The notes under the pieces: model-generated
What the model was told of the DNA's origin: nothing
The model's input: the letters and a program-made list of their open reading frames with translations, nothing else
Databases searched by the model: none
In this document: one piece after another, positions 17,216-25,421 of the stretch
How positions within the stretch are numbered: position 1 is the first letter of the stretch
Layout of the letters: each line of letters starts with the position of its first letter
DNA from: Sedimenticola selenatireducens
GTDB taxonomy: Bacteria > Pseudomonadota > Gammaproteobacteria > Chromatiales > Chromatiaceae
DNA length: 64,000 bases
Reading direction: 5' to 3'
NCBI RefSeq assembly: GCF_007625115.1
Contig: NZ_VMNH01000002.1
Location: forward strand, 78,798-142,797
Program-made: the position numbers and the translations under genes

Positions 17216-19207
17216 ATGTTTGACAAGATTCTGATTGCCAATCGAGGTGAGATTGCCTGCCGAGTTGCCCGTACTGCGCGACGCATGGGGATCACCACCG
17301 TGGCTGTCTATTCCGAGGCGGATGCTGATGCGATGCATGTGTCGTTGTGTGATGAGGCGTATCTGATCGGACCGGCTCCGGCGAAAGAGAGTTATCTGCG
17401 GGCCGATAAAATACTCGAAGTCGCCAAGGCATCGGGAGCCCAGGCGGTTCATCCAGGTTACGGTTTCCTGTCTGAGAATGCTGAATTCGCAGAAGCTTGT
17501 CAGGCGGCAGGTATCGCCTTTATTGGTCCGCCATCCTCTGCGATTGTTGCGATGGGCTCGAAGAGTGAGGCCAAGATTATTATGACCGAGGCCAATGTGC
17601 CACTGGTACCTGGCTATCATGGTGAAGATCAATCCCTGGCTACACTGAAAAGTGAAGCAGATAAAATGGGCTACCCTTTGCTGATCAAAGCCACAGCCGG
17701 TGGTGGTGGTAAAGGCATGCGAGTGGTCAGTAGTTCAGCAGATTTTGAAACCGGGTTGAACGCCGCCAAGCGTGAGGCGATCGCTTCATTTGGCGATGAC
17801 AAGGTGTTGCTGGAACGTTATCTGTTGTCCCCTCGGCATGTGGAGCTGCAGGTGTTCGCTGATACACAGGGCAATGCCGTCCATCTGTTTGAGCGTGACT
17901 GCTCGGTCCAGCGTCGTCACCAGAAAGTGCTGGAAGAGGCTCCTGCGCCCGGTATGACCCCCGAGCTGCGCGCTGAGATGGGTGAGGCGGCGACCAATGC
18001 AGCGAAAGCGATAGGCTATGTCGGCGCGGGTACGGTGGAGTTTCTGCTCGATAGTGATGGCAAGTTCTATTTCATGGAGATGAATACCCGATTACAAGTG
18101 GAGCATCCTGTCACCGAAATGATCTCCGGGCAGGATCTGGTGGAGTGGCAGCTGAAGGTGGCTTCCGGTGAACCACTGCCCATGGCTCAATCTGAGTTGC
18201 TGATCAATGGCCATGCCTTTGAGGCGCGGGTCTATGCAGAAAATCCGGCAAAAGATTTTCTCCCGGCAACCGGGAAACTGCGCTATCTGCAGACACCTGA
18301 GCAGGGCCCTTGTGTGCGGGTTGATACCGGTGTCGAGCAGGGCGATGAGGTGAGTATTCATTATGATCCGATGATCGCAAAACTGATTGTCTGGGGTGAG
18401 GATCGGGCCAGTGCATTGCATAAGTTACGTGCGGCACTGGCTGATTATCGCATTGTAGGTGTAACCACCAATTTGGAATTTCTCTCCACACTCTGTGCCT
18501 TACCGGCGTTTGCCAATGCCGAGCTGGATACAGGATTCATTGAGAAGCATGAGGCTGAACTCTTTCCTGTAGTTGAGTCTTTATCGGATGACATACTGGC
18601 GATAGCGGCACTTCATGGGTTGTTGGTCGAGCAGAAACGTACACTGCAGCAGCAGGCCGACTCCCACGATCCCTTTTCTCCCTGGGGAAGTGGTAGCGGT
18701 TGGCGGATGAATCAAGACAGCTTCCATGCCTTGCACTGGTCGACAGAGAGTGCGCAGGGCAGTGTGATTGCGCACTATCGTAATGGCGCTTATCTACTGG
18801 AGCTTCCCGAAGGCGAATGCCTGGTATCGGGTGAGATCCTGGAGAATGGTGATCTGCTGGCTGATTTGTCAGGGCGTCGCTTCAAAGTCGCTGTGATTCG
18901 GCATGACCAGGAGCTGACCATACTGCATCAGGGATGTTCCTGGCAGCTTACCCTGACCGATCCGCGACTTGATGCCCTTGAAGGCGAAGCGGCCAGCGGC
19001 AGTCTGGTGGCACCTATGACCGGTAATGTAATTGCCATTAATGTGGCTGAAGGTGATGAGGTTAAGCAGGGCGATGCCGTGATGATTGTTGAAGCGATGA
19101 AGATGGAGCACACCATCTCGGCGCCAAGTGATGGCATTGTAAAAGAGATACGCTTTGCCGTTGGAGATCAGGTTGAAGATGGCGAAGCCTTGTTGGTGAT
19201 TGAGTAG
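17216..19207 (+). CDS. liuD: 3-methylcrotonyl-CoA carboxylase alpha subunit (biotin carboxylase/carrier)
   Basis: This 663-residue subunit carboxylates biotin with ATP and bicarbonate. The biotin carboxylase domain (~1-450) starts KILIANRGEIACRV and includes the ATP-grasp glycine loop GGGGKGMRVV and EMNTRLQVEHPVTE. The middle BT domain (~490-580) joins subunits. The carrier domain ends the protein with the biotinylation site EAMKMEH, the acceptor Lys being about residue 629. Stand-alone length and operon position identify MCC rather than propionyl- or acetyl-CoA carboxylase. Confidence 0.96.
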   Translation: MFDKILIANRGEIACRVARTARRMGITTVAVYSEADADAMHVSLCDEAYLIGPAPAKESYLRADKILEVAKASGAQAVHPGYGFLSENAEFAEACQAAGIAFIGPPSSAIVAMGSKSEAKIIMTEANVPLVPGYHGEDQSLATLKSEADKMGYPLLIKATAGGGGKGMRVVSSSADFETGLNAAKREAIASFGDDKVLLERYLLSPRHVELQVFADTQGNAVHLFERDCSVQRRHQKVLEEAPAPGMTPELRAEMGEAATNAAKAIGYVGAGTVEFLLDSDGKFYFMEMNTRLQVEHPVTEMISGQDLVEWQLKVASGEPLPMAQSELLINGHAFEARVYAENPAKDFLPATGKLRYLQTPEQGPCVRVDTGVEQGDEVSIHYDPMIAKLIVWGEDRASALHKLRAALADYRIVGVTTNLEFLSTLCALPAFANAELDTGFIEKHEAELFPVVESLSDDILAIAALHGLLVEQKRTLQQQADSHDPFSPWGSGSGWRMNQDSFHALHWSTESAQGSVIAHYRNGAYLLELPEGECLVSGEILENGDLLADLSGRRFKVAVIRHDQELTILHQGCSWQLTLTDPRLDALEGEAASGSLVAPMTGNVIAINVAEGDEVKQGDAVMIVEAMKMEHTISAPSDGIVKEIRFAVGDQVEDGEALLVIE

Positions 19208-19280
19208 ATCGGTTCATCCTATATGTCTATTGGTTGGTAAAAACATTTGTCAGCCTACCGTTATTGAAAAGGTATAGAGA

Positions 19281-20183
19281 GTGCAACTACCAGAACGCGT
19301 AAAGATTGTAGAAGTAGGACCGCGGGATGGCCTGCAGAACGAGGCCGCGCCGGTACCTGTAGAAGTAAAGCTGGGGCTGATTGAGCGATTGGAGAAAGCA
19401 GGTGTGTCGGTTATCGAGGCTGGTAGTTTTGTCTCGCCCAAATGGGTGCCCCAGATGGCCTCCAGTGCAGAACTGTTTCAGCAGATTGACCAGAAACCCG
19501 GTGTCAGTTATCCCATGCTGGTTCCGAATCTGAAAGGGCTTGAGAGTGCGCTCTCAGTTGGCGTTAAAGAGATCGCCATCTTTGCAGCGGCTTCAGAAAG
19601 TTTTACCCAAAAGAATATCAACTGCTCTATTGAAGATAGTATCGCCCGATACAGTGATGTCATGGTGCAGGCTAAACAGCACGGATTATTGGTGCGGGGT
19701 TATGTCTCCTGTGTTCTCGGCTGTCCCTATGAAGGTGAGATTGCGCCTGAACGTGTAGCAGATGTTGCACGAAGTCTCTATGAACTGGGTTGCTATGAGA
19801 TTTCATTGGGTGACACTGTTGGTGTGGGTACACCTGCCAAAGCACAACAGATGATTGATGCCGTCACCAAATGTGTTCCCGTTGAAAATTTAGCCGCCCA
19901 TTTTCATGATACCTACGGTCAGGCTTTGGCAAATCTGTTTGCCGTGTTACAGCGCGGTGTATCAATCATTGACAGTTCTGTATCTGGCTTGGGTGGCTGT
20001 CCCTATGCCAAAGGGGCATCAGGAAATGTAGCCACTGAAGATGTGCTCTATATGTTGAATGGACTGGGTATTCAGACCGGTCTCGATATGGAGAGGCTGC
20101 TACAGGCAGGTGATTTCATCAGTCGTTATTTGCAACGTGAGCCGGCCTCTAAAGTCGCTCGCGCACTAAGCGCGGCTGACTGA
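19281..20183 (+). CDS. liuE: Hydroxymethylglutaryl-CoA lyase
   Basis: This 300-residue TIM-barrel lyase splits HMG-CoA to acetoacetate and acetyl-CoA, the last leucine step. [14 protein letters not shown] opens the barrel with the metal-binding Asp. [14 protein letters not shown] has the metal His pair, and [19 protein letters not shown] carries the catalytic Cys. The start is GTG at 19281 with GAGAG close upstream. The C-terminal 34 codons have a second, partly diverged copy at 20366-20470. No acetoacetate-activating enzyme is in the window. Confidence 0.94.
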   Translation: MQLPERVKIVEVGPRDGLQNEAAPVPVEVKLGLIERLEKAGVSVIEAGSFVSPKWVPQMASSAELFQQIDQKPGVSYPMLVPNLKGLESALSVGVKEIAIFAAASESFTQKNINCSIEDSIARYSDVMVQAKQHGLLVRGYVSCVLGCPYEGEIAPERVADVARSLYELGCYEISLGDTVGVGTPAKAQQMIDAVTKCVPVENLAAHFHDTYGQALANLFAVLQRGVSIIDSSVSGLGGCPYAKGASGNVATEDVLYMLNGLGIQTGLDMERLLQAGDFISRYLQREPASKVARALSAAD

Positions 20184-20189
20184 TCCCAT

Positions 20190-20267
20190 GTAGGGTGGGT
20201 ACGTCGTCTGTGCCCACGCGGTTAATTGATACGTGTTCGCGTGGGCAAAAAAGCATGCCCACCCTAC
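20190..20267. repeat. REPIN-like inverted-repeat element, copy 3
   Basis: This ~78 bp element has ends GTAGGGTGGGTACG and ATGCCCACCCTAC, 7 bases after the HMG-CoA lyase stop. The inner arms GTGCCCACGCG / CGCGTGGGCA match the other copies. Confidence 0.85.
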
Positions 20268-20319
20268 CGTAAAGAAATAAAAGTACACGACACAAACAAA
20301 ATAGAGAGCGGAGGTAACA

Positions 20320-20400
20320 ATGTCAGACAAACCCATTAGCCGATTCCCCATACCCGATATCAATGAGTATCGATATAGAGAAACTACTGCAGGCCGGTAG
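20320..20400 (+). pseudogene. Chimeric truncated reading frame (start of the AhpD-like gene fused out of frame to the lyase tail)
   Basis: The first 16 codons (MSDKPISRFPIPDINE) are base-for-base the start of the peroxidase-like gene at 20614, and a GGAGG ribosome-binding site precedes them. The frame then runs into lyase-derived sequence in another frame and stops after 26 residues. It could be translated into a short peptide, but it is best read as a recombination scar or assembly join. Confidence 0.8.
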
Positions 20401-20470
20401 TTATATCAGTGGCTATCTGCAGCGTGAGCCGGCCTCTAAAGTCGCTCGCGCACTAAGCGCGGCTGACTGA
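20366..20470 (+). pseudogene. Duplicated 3' tail of an HMG-CoA lyase gene
   Basis: These 105 bases encode 34 residues, SIDIEKLLQAGSYISGYLQR then [14 protein letters not shown], and a stop. The first 20 residues differ at seven places from the lyase ending at 20183. The last ~52 bases, including the stop, are identical in the two. The fragment therefore looks like the tail of a diverged homologue that was partly homogenised, joined without its own upstream gene. Confidence 0.85.
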
Positions 20471-20476
20471 TCCCCG

Positions 20477-20558
20477 GTAGGGTGGGCACGTCGTCTGTGC
20501 CCACGTGGGTAATTGCTGCGTGTCATCCGCGTGGGCATAAAAAACGTGCCCACCCTAC
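20477..20558. repeat. REPIN-like inverted-repeat element, copy 4
   Basis: This ~82 bp element has ends GTAGGGTGGGCACG and CGTGCCCACCCTAC. It has the same offset from the duplicated lyase stop as copy 3 has from the intact lyase, so the tail-plus-element unit is repeated here too. Confidence 0.88.
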
Positions 20559-20613
20559 CGCTAAATCCAGATTAAAAAACTTAACCATAAAAGCGCTTCA
20601 TGCGGAGGTATTC

Positions 20614-21195
20614 ATGTCAGACAAACCCATTAGCCGATTCCCCATACCCGATATCAATGAGATGCCCGATGATATCCGAGAAGTAATCTTAGCTGTCCAG
20701 GAGAAGTCTGGTTTTATACCGAATGTTTTCCTGGCTTTGGCTCATCGTCCCGATGAGTTTCGTGCCTTCTTTGCCTATCATGATGCCCTGATGGAGAAAG
20801 AGAGTGGTTTGACAAAAGGTGAACGTGAAATGATTGTGGTCGCCACATCCAGCAGGAATCAATGTATCTACTGCGTTGTGGCTCACGGTGCCATTCTGCG
20901 CATACGTGAAAAAAATCCACTGATTGCCGACCAGATTGCCGCCAACTATCGCAAGGCCGATATCACCCCCCGTCAGAAAGCGATGCTTGATTTTGCCTTG
21001 AAGATTACCCTGAATGCCAATGAGGTTGATGACGACGATTATGCGTTGCTGCATGAGCATGGTTTCAGTGATGAGGATATCTGGGATATTGGTGCAATCT
21101 CGGCATTCTTCGGTCTCTCAAACCGTATGGTCAATTTGACCAGTATGCGGACCAATGATGAGTTTTATTTGTTGGGTCGTTTGCCAAAAAAATAG
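20614..21195 (+). CDS. AhpD-fold peroxidase-related protein
   Basis: This 193-residue carboxymuconolactone decarboxylase/AhpD-family protein carries the redox motif QCIYCVVAHGAI (CxxC followed by His) around residue 90. It matches 'uncharacterised peroxidase-related enzyme' families. The frame is open from 20482, but the duplicated start region at 20320 and the GGAGG five bases before ATG 20614 fix the start here. It closes the liu operon and is followed by a strong terminator. A role in removing peroxides or reactive by-products of acyl-CoA oxidation is inferred. Confidence 0.85.
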   Translation: MSDKPISRFPIPDINEMPDDIREVILAVQEKSGFIPNVFLALAHRPDEFRAFFAYHDALMEKESGLTKGEREMIVVATSSRNQCIYCVVAHGAILRIREKNPLIADQIAANYRKADITPRQKAMLDFALKITLNANEVDDDDYALLHEHGFSDEDIWDIGAISAFFGLSNRMVNLTSMRTNDEFYLLGRLPKK

Positions 21196-21221
21196 GCCCA
21201 ATTTTAGCTTTTGGCGCAAGA

Positions 21222-21260
21222 ACAAAAAAACCACGTCTACATTAGACGTGGTTTTTTTTT
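21222..21260. terminator. Bidirectional terminator between the liu operon and a small secreted protein gene
   Basis: CCACGTCTA, a CAT loop and TAGACGTGG (21231-21251) are flanked by A7 on the left and T9 on the right. It can end transcription from both converging sides. Confidence 0.92.
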
Positions 21261-21275
21261 GCGTTGGGTTAGTGA

Positions 21276-21506
21276 TTATATGCCTGATACGCGATCACTG
21301 GGATGATCCTGCATACCCCCAAATTTACCTTGCTCACTGGCCTCAGAGGTACGACCTGCAGCGGTAGCAGGAAGACTTGTAAAATTATTCCCGCTATTAA
21401 CAGTTGATCCATAAACCTGATCAACATTCAAATCAGAGTTGATATCAGCGGTAGCGGTTCCAATAGAAACCAGTGAAATCAGTGCGGTAATGAGTAGGTG
21501 TTTCAT
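21276..21506 (-). CDS. Small secreted protein, paralogue 1
   Basis: This is a 76-residue protein with a Sec-type signal peptide (MKHLLITALISLVSIGTATA, cleavage near residue 20). A mature part of about 56 residues contains LPATAAGRTS and ends GGMQDHPSDRVSGI. It is clearly paralogous to the next gene (21687-21911): the signal peptide, the TAAGRT core and the C-terminal GGMQDHPS(D/E)RVSGI are conserved, as is the leader CTGGAGAATTA just before the ATG. It has no cysteine. I do not recognise the family. It shares the bidirectional terminator. Confidence 0.75.
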   Translation of the reverse strand: MKHLLITALISLVSIGTATADINSDLNVDQVYGSTVNSGNNFTSLPATAAGRTSEASEQGKFGGMQDHPSDRVSGI

Positions 21507-21635
21507 ATTAATTCTCCAGTTATTTGTTGGTGGACCTAAGCAGTGGTCCTTGCAATAAAAGACCTGGTGGACGATGTAAATATTTCACGCTTATAAAAAA
21601 ATATTTGAATGGGACAGCTGAACCAGAAAAAGCAA

Positions 21636-21663
21636 AAGGCCACGCCTTAATGGGCGTGGCCTT
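21636..21663 (-). terminator. Terminator after small secreted protein paralogue 2
   Basis: AAGGCCACGCC, a six-base loop and its exact complement are followed on the minus strand by TTTTGCTTTTT, 24 bases after the stop. Paralogue 1 is therefore a separate transcript with its own conserved leader. Confidence 0.88.
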
Positions 21664-21686
21664 CTTATTCCTGCTGTTAAAAGTTG

Positions 21687-21911
21687 TTAGATTCCTGACA
21701 CTCTCTCACTTGGATGATCTTGCATGCCACCATGATTTTCGTGTTCTTCCATTATAGTAGTCCGACCAGCAGCAGTTGGGGGTAAATTATCTAGCTCTAC
21801 CGAAGTGGCAGGCGTGTAGAGTAAGTCATACTGTGAATCCGACGCAAAATCAGCAGAAGCAGATCCAATCGTAAAGAGTGAAATGAGTGCGGTTATAAGT
21901 AGACGTTTCAT
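21687..21911 (-). CDS. Small secreted protein, paralogue 2
   Basis: This is a 74-residue protein with signal peptide MKRLLITALISLFTIGSASA. The mature part has LPPTAAGRTT and ends GGMQDHPSERVSGI, like paralogue 1. The start at 21911 is supported by GGAG at the same distance as in paralogue 1 and by the conserved N-terminus, although the frame is open further upstream. The 5' leaders also share AAATATTT and CCAGGTCTTTTA blocks, so the duplication included the promoter region. The function is unknown. A secreted HELRH protein is encoded divergently next door. Confidence 0.75.
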   Translation of the reverse strand: MKRLLITALISLFTIGSASADFASDSQYDLLYTPATSVELDNLPPTAAGRTTIMEEHENHGGMQDHPSERVSGI

Positions 21912-22234
21912 AGTAATTCTCCAGTTTGATGTTGTTGACCTCAACAAAGGCCCTTGCTTTAAAAGACCTGGAAAATTGAAAAAATATTTCACGATTGATT
22001 GTTGTTGTGAAACTGTAGGCGAACAAAAGGAGTGTATTGCTTTATTGCTGAATAAATGATCAAGCTCAATAGAAAAATAGGTGAGTTGATTAGACTTATA
22101 GGTGGGTAATAGCTATTTGCTAATATAAACCGCTTATTGTAAACGCAAGAACTATTACTCATTCATGGCGCTAATAGGATGGCCATTGTAATGCCGTGTT
22201 ATCGGGGCAGTATAAAGGGGGGGCATATATAATA

Positions 22235-23077
22235 ATGATAGGTGCCAGAGTTATTGCAATTATTTTGATTCTATTATTTCCGCTACCGGGTTATTGCGAA
22301 TACCTGTTTTTTGAGTCAGATACAGCAACTGATATAAGGGGTTGGCATCCTGAGAGTCGAAATCGTTGTTATTTTCCAGGTGATGAAGATGCCGATCATC
22401 TTGCCGCAAAATTATTCAAAAATATTCTGTCCTATATTCAAAAAGATGCTGAGTATTCAGAGGCCTTGATGAAAACAGCAGTTACTACCGGCATTGCCTT
22501 TTGCATAGAAAATCGCGCAGATGGGTCACGAGGGTATTATGACTATCGATACAATATTATTGCGGTACGAGAATCATTAGGATTTTATCAGAAGGTAGCC
22601 ATTGTATTGCATGAGTTGCGACACGTAGAGCAGGTGAATCGTGGATTTCGCCAGACACTCGAGTATTCTATGAATGAGATGACGCGGATGACCTATGCGG
22701 TTGAGGCTGATGTACAGGCTTTTTCTGTGCTTTTTGCATGGCGCATGAAAAAGAAAGGTCTGCCTGATCTGTGGCATACGTTACTCACGTTCAAACACTA
22801 CGCCGATATTGCAAAGTCTTTTGAGCAAGAGATGGCACGATCTGATGATGACATGCGGGCAATAAAGCAAGCATTCATACAGTGGTATGATTCGGCATGG
22901 CGAAAGAAAAACTACCGAACTGGCTGCTGTATGGGCTATCTGGATATGCTCGATGAGACAAACTTGATTGAAAGTTATGAGCTTTTGCCGCAGGATTTCT
23001 TTGATGAACTCTGCGTCCTTCCAGATGGCAGGAATTACGGATGCCAATTTACTAATGTTATTAAGCAGGAATCCTGA
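22235..23077 (+). CDS. Secreted or membrane-anchored putative metallopeptidase (HELRH motif)
   Basis: This is a 280-residue protein. The first ~22 residues (IGARVIAIILILLFPLPGYC) form a signal or anchor, ending in a Cys that could be lipidated, but the lipobox is poor. The mature part has VLHELRHVEQ about residue 130, an HExxH-type zinc motif with a later Glu in YAVEADVQAF as a possible third ligand. It resembles uncharacterised DUF6782-like putative peptidases. Six or more cysteines in the mature part suggest disulfides. A GTG start at 22196 is possible; I prefer ATG 22235. The 21912-22234 gap holds no feature I can name besides the leaders. Activity is unproven. Confidence 0.65.
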   Translation: MIGARVIAIILILLFPLPGYCEYLFFESDTATDIRGWHPESRNRCYFPGDEDADHLAAKLFKNILSYIQKDAEYSEALMKTAVTTGIAFCIENRADGSRGYYDYRYNIIAVRESLGFYQKVAIVLHELRHVEQVNRGFRQTLEYSMNEMTRMTYAVEADVQAFSVLFAWRMKKKGLPDLWHTLLTFKHYADIAKSFEQEMARSDDDMRAIKQAFIQWYDSAWRKKNYRTGCCMGYLDMLDETNLIESYELLPQDFFDELCVLPDGRNYGCQFTNVIKQES

Positions 23078-23111
23078 ATGGTAATATTGACAAGTAGAGA
23101 GTCCATCAGGC

Positions 23112-25421
23112 TTAAAAAAGTGTTAACTGATTAGCCGTTATTCTGTCAAAACTGTCATCCAGGAAATGCAGAATGCCATCTGCTACCGGTTCGATCTGGC
23201 GATCAATGTAGTGCTGGTAGTCAATGGGACTGTTCAGCTTTTCAACAGGTTCTGGTCCGTTGATTGTAATCACATAACTAATCCAGCGACTCGATTTACC
23301 CAGTTTTCGTGCAGCTTGAACATGGGGTGGGACATTGCGCTGATACTCATCCAATTTCCTGCGTAACCGTTTCCGGTAAATAAGTTGATCATCCAGATCA
23401 CCTTGCCGCAATTGCATAACAAGATTACTGATGTAGGCTTCATAAGGCTCTTTAAAAAAGATTCTTCTATAAAGCTCGCGTTGAAAGTGCTGAGCAAGCG
23501 GTGTCCAGTCGCTGCGAACACTCTCCAGTCCTTTAAATATAAGTTCGCACTCGCCCTGCTTATTACGGACTACCCCGGCATAGCGTTTCTTACTACCTGT
23601 CTCAGTGCCCCTGATGGTAGGCATGATGAACTGTAAAAAGTGAGTTTCAAACTCAATCTCCAGCGCAGAGACCAGTCTGAATTCAGTCTGTATTATCTTG
23701 TTCCACCATTGGTTCAGTTCATGCGCGAGTTTTTTACCTGTCTCTGAGGCATGCTCCTCGTCATACGTTTCGCCGAGTAAAACAAAGACGGAGTCGGTGT
23801 CACCGTAGATCACCGGGTAGCCCGCTTGTTCAAGCCAGTCTCTACTGCGGGTAATGATTTCATGTCCACGACGGGTAATGCTACTGGCCAGGCGAGGGTC
23901 ATAGAATCGACAACCACTAGAACCTAGCACACCATAAAATGAATTCATGATTATTTTTGTGGCCTGCGACAGAGCCTTGTCCGATTGCGCTTTTGCGATG
24001 TCACGTTTAGCCCATAAGTCGGAAATAATCGAAGGAAGAATGTGCCTCTCTCGTGAGAATTCTGCTTGCAGAAAACCGGGTATTGGGTCGCTGCCAGGAA
24101 AGGCCATTCCCAGAGGGTCGATCTGAAAGGTACGGATGATACTGGGATAGAGGCTTTTGAAATCCAGCACTAGAACGTTTTTATAGATTCCCGGTTGTGA
24201 GTCCATGACATATCCACCAGGGCTACTCTGAGTATGCTGAAATGCACCGATGTCATAGGCTACAACCCCTTCCCGGTGTAATGGAGGTAAATAGAGGTTA
24301 TCAAAGGCGGCAACAGAGCCTCCTTGTCTTCCAAGTGATAATCCGGTCATTGCCGAGCGCTGTGTGGCAAAGTTAATCAAGTCGGTTTTATGGAAGATAT
24401 CCTCTACCAATCGACAATCTTCAAGATTATACGCGGCAAGTGCGGGGCGATCCTCTTTAAACTGACGTTGAATTTCTGCGAGCTTATCCTGGTTGCCTGA
24501 GATTAATTTATTTCGACCGAGTAGTTTTTCTGCGACATGATTAAGTGCGAAGCTCTCGAATGACCAGAAAGCGGCGCGTAGATTATCAATGCCGTCCAGT
24601 ACCACGCGACCTGGAATGCTGGCAATTCTGGTCTGTCCTGCTTGTTGTGGTTGTAGTATCGCAGCAATCTCACCACCACGTCCGAGTGAGAAGGGTATGC
24701 GGTGTGATTGGCAGCGCCTTTCCAGATAATCAAGATCGAAGTTGATCACGTTCCAACCCAATAGCAGATCTGGATCCAGTTGTTGCACATCGCTTAGAAA
24801 CTGGCGTAACAGTATCGCCTCATCTGCACACCACTGGATTGGTAAATCAGATGGCCACGCTTCTGCATTGCCTTGCATTAATATCTTTTCGATGCCATTG
24901 CCGCAATAGGCAATTGAAAGGACATTGCCTGCTGTGCCATCCGTTTCGATATCCAGGCTCAAATAGCTGAAGTTTGGCTGATAGTCAGAGGGCCTTATCT
25001 TTGGATTGGTCAGTTCAATATAGCCCTTGCGTTGCACTGATTGGCCTTTGATCTGCATTGGGGCGGTTATAAATCGTTCCATTAGGAAACGATCAGAGAC
25101 CTTGATATCTGATTCCATCAGTAGGGTGCTGCTACCCGAGATGCGATCACGTAGTTGTTCAAGTTGTCGCTGCTTTTGGAAGTAGAGACCGTCCACCGGA
25201 TTGCCGTGCATGTCGGTGAGTTGTAATGGCTTGCGGGTGAGTTGGAATCCATTCGCAGGTATTGTCGCATCTCGTGCTATAAAGCAGACGGCTTGTTGGC
25301 CGGGATAAAGCAGCCGAATAGGACCGGAAGGTGAGCTTGCCCAGAACTGTAAATCAATGCCCTGGTGTGTGTCACGCCAATGTCGGGTTAACAGGAAGGC
25401 GTTGATCGTCTCCTCTTTCAT
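23112..25421 (-). CDS. polB: DNA polymerase II (family B)
   Basis: This 769-residue family-B polymerase with proofreading exonuclease is used in SOS-type repair and replication restart. Exonuclease motifs are SLDIETDG (Asp157, Glu159), NVINFDLDYLE and YNLEDCRLVED. The polymerase motifs are DFKSLYPSII (~420), KIIMNSFYGVLG (~490) and YGDTDSV (~540). The length matches E. coli Pol II (783). Its start overlaps the stop of ybbP by one base, so it may be co-transcribed with the ABC genes. I see no LexA box at a dedicated promoter. Confidence 0.96.
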   Translation of the reverse strand: MKEETINAFLLTRHWRDTHQGIDLQFWASSPSGPIRLLYPGQQAVCFIARDATIPANGFQLTRKPLQLTDMHGNPVDGLYFQKQRQLEQLRDRISGSSTLLMESDIKVSDRFLMERFITAPMQIKGQSVQRKGYIELTNPKIRPSDYQPNFSYLSLDIETDGTAGNVLSIAYCGNGIEKILMQGNAEAWPSDLPIQWCADEAILLRQFLSDVQQLDPDLLLGWNVINFDLDYLERRCQSHRIPFSLGRGGEIAAILQPQQAGQTRIASIPGRVVLDGIDNLRAAFWSFESFALNHVAEKLLGRNKLISGNQDKLAEIQRQFKEDRPALAAYNLEDCRLVEDIFHKTDLINFATQRSAMTGLSLGRQGGSVAAFDNLYLPPLHREGVVAYDIGAFQHTQSSPGGYVMDSQPGIYKNVLVLDFKSLYPSIIRTFQIDPLGMAFPGSDPIPGFLQAEFSRERHILPSIISDLWAKRDIAKAQSDKALSQATKIIMNSFYGVLGSSGCRFYDPRLASSITRRGHEIITRSRDWLEQAGYPVIYGDTDSVFVLLGETYDEEHASETGKKLAHELNQWWNKIIQTEFRLVSALEIEFETHFLQFIMPTIRGTETGSKKRYAGVVRNKQGECELIFKGLESVRSDWTPLAQHFQRELYRRIFFKEPYEAYISNLVMQLRQGDLDDQLIYRKRLRRKLDEYQRNVPPHVQAARKLGKSSRWISYVITINGPEPVEKLNSPIDYQHYIDRQIEPVADGILHFLDDSFDRITANQLTLF

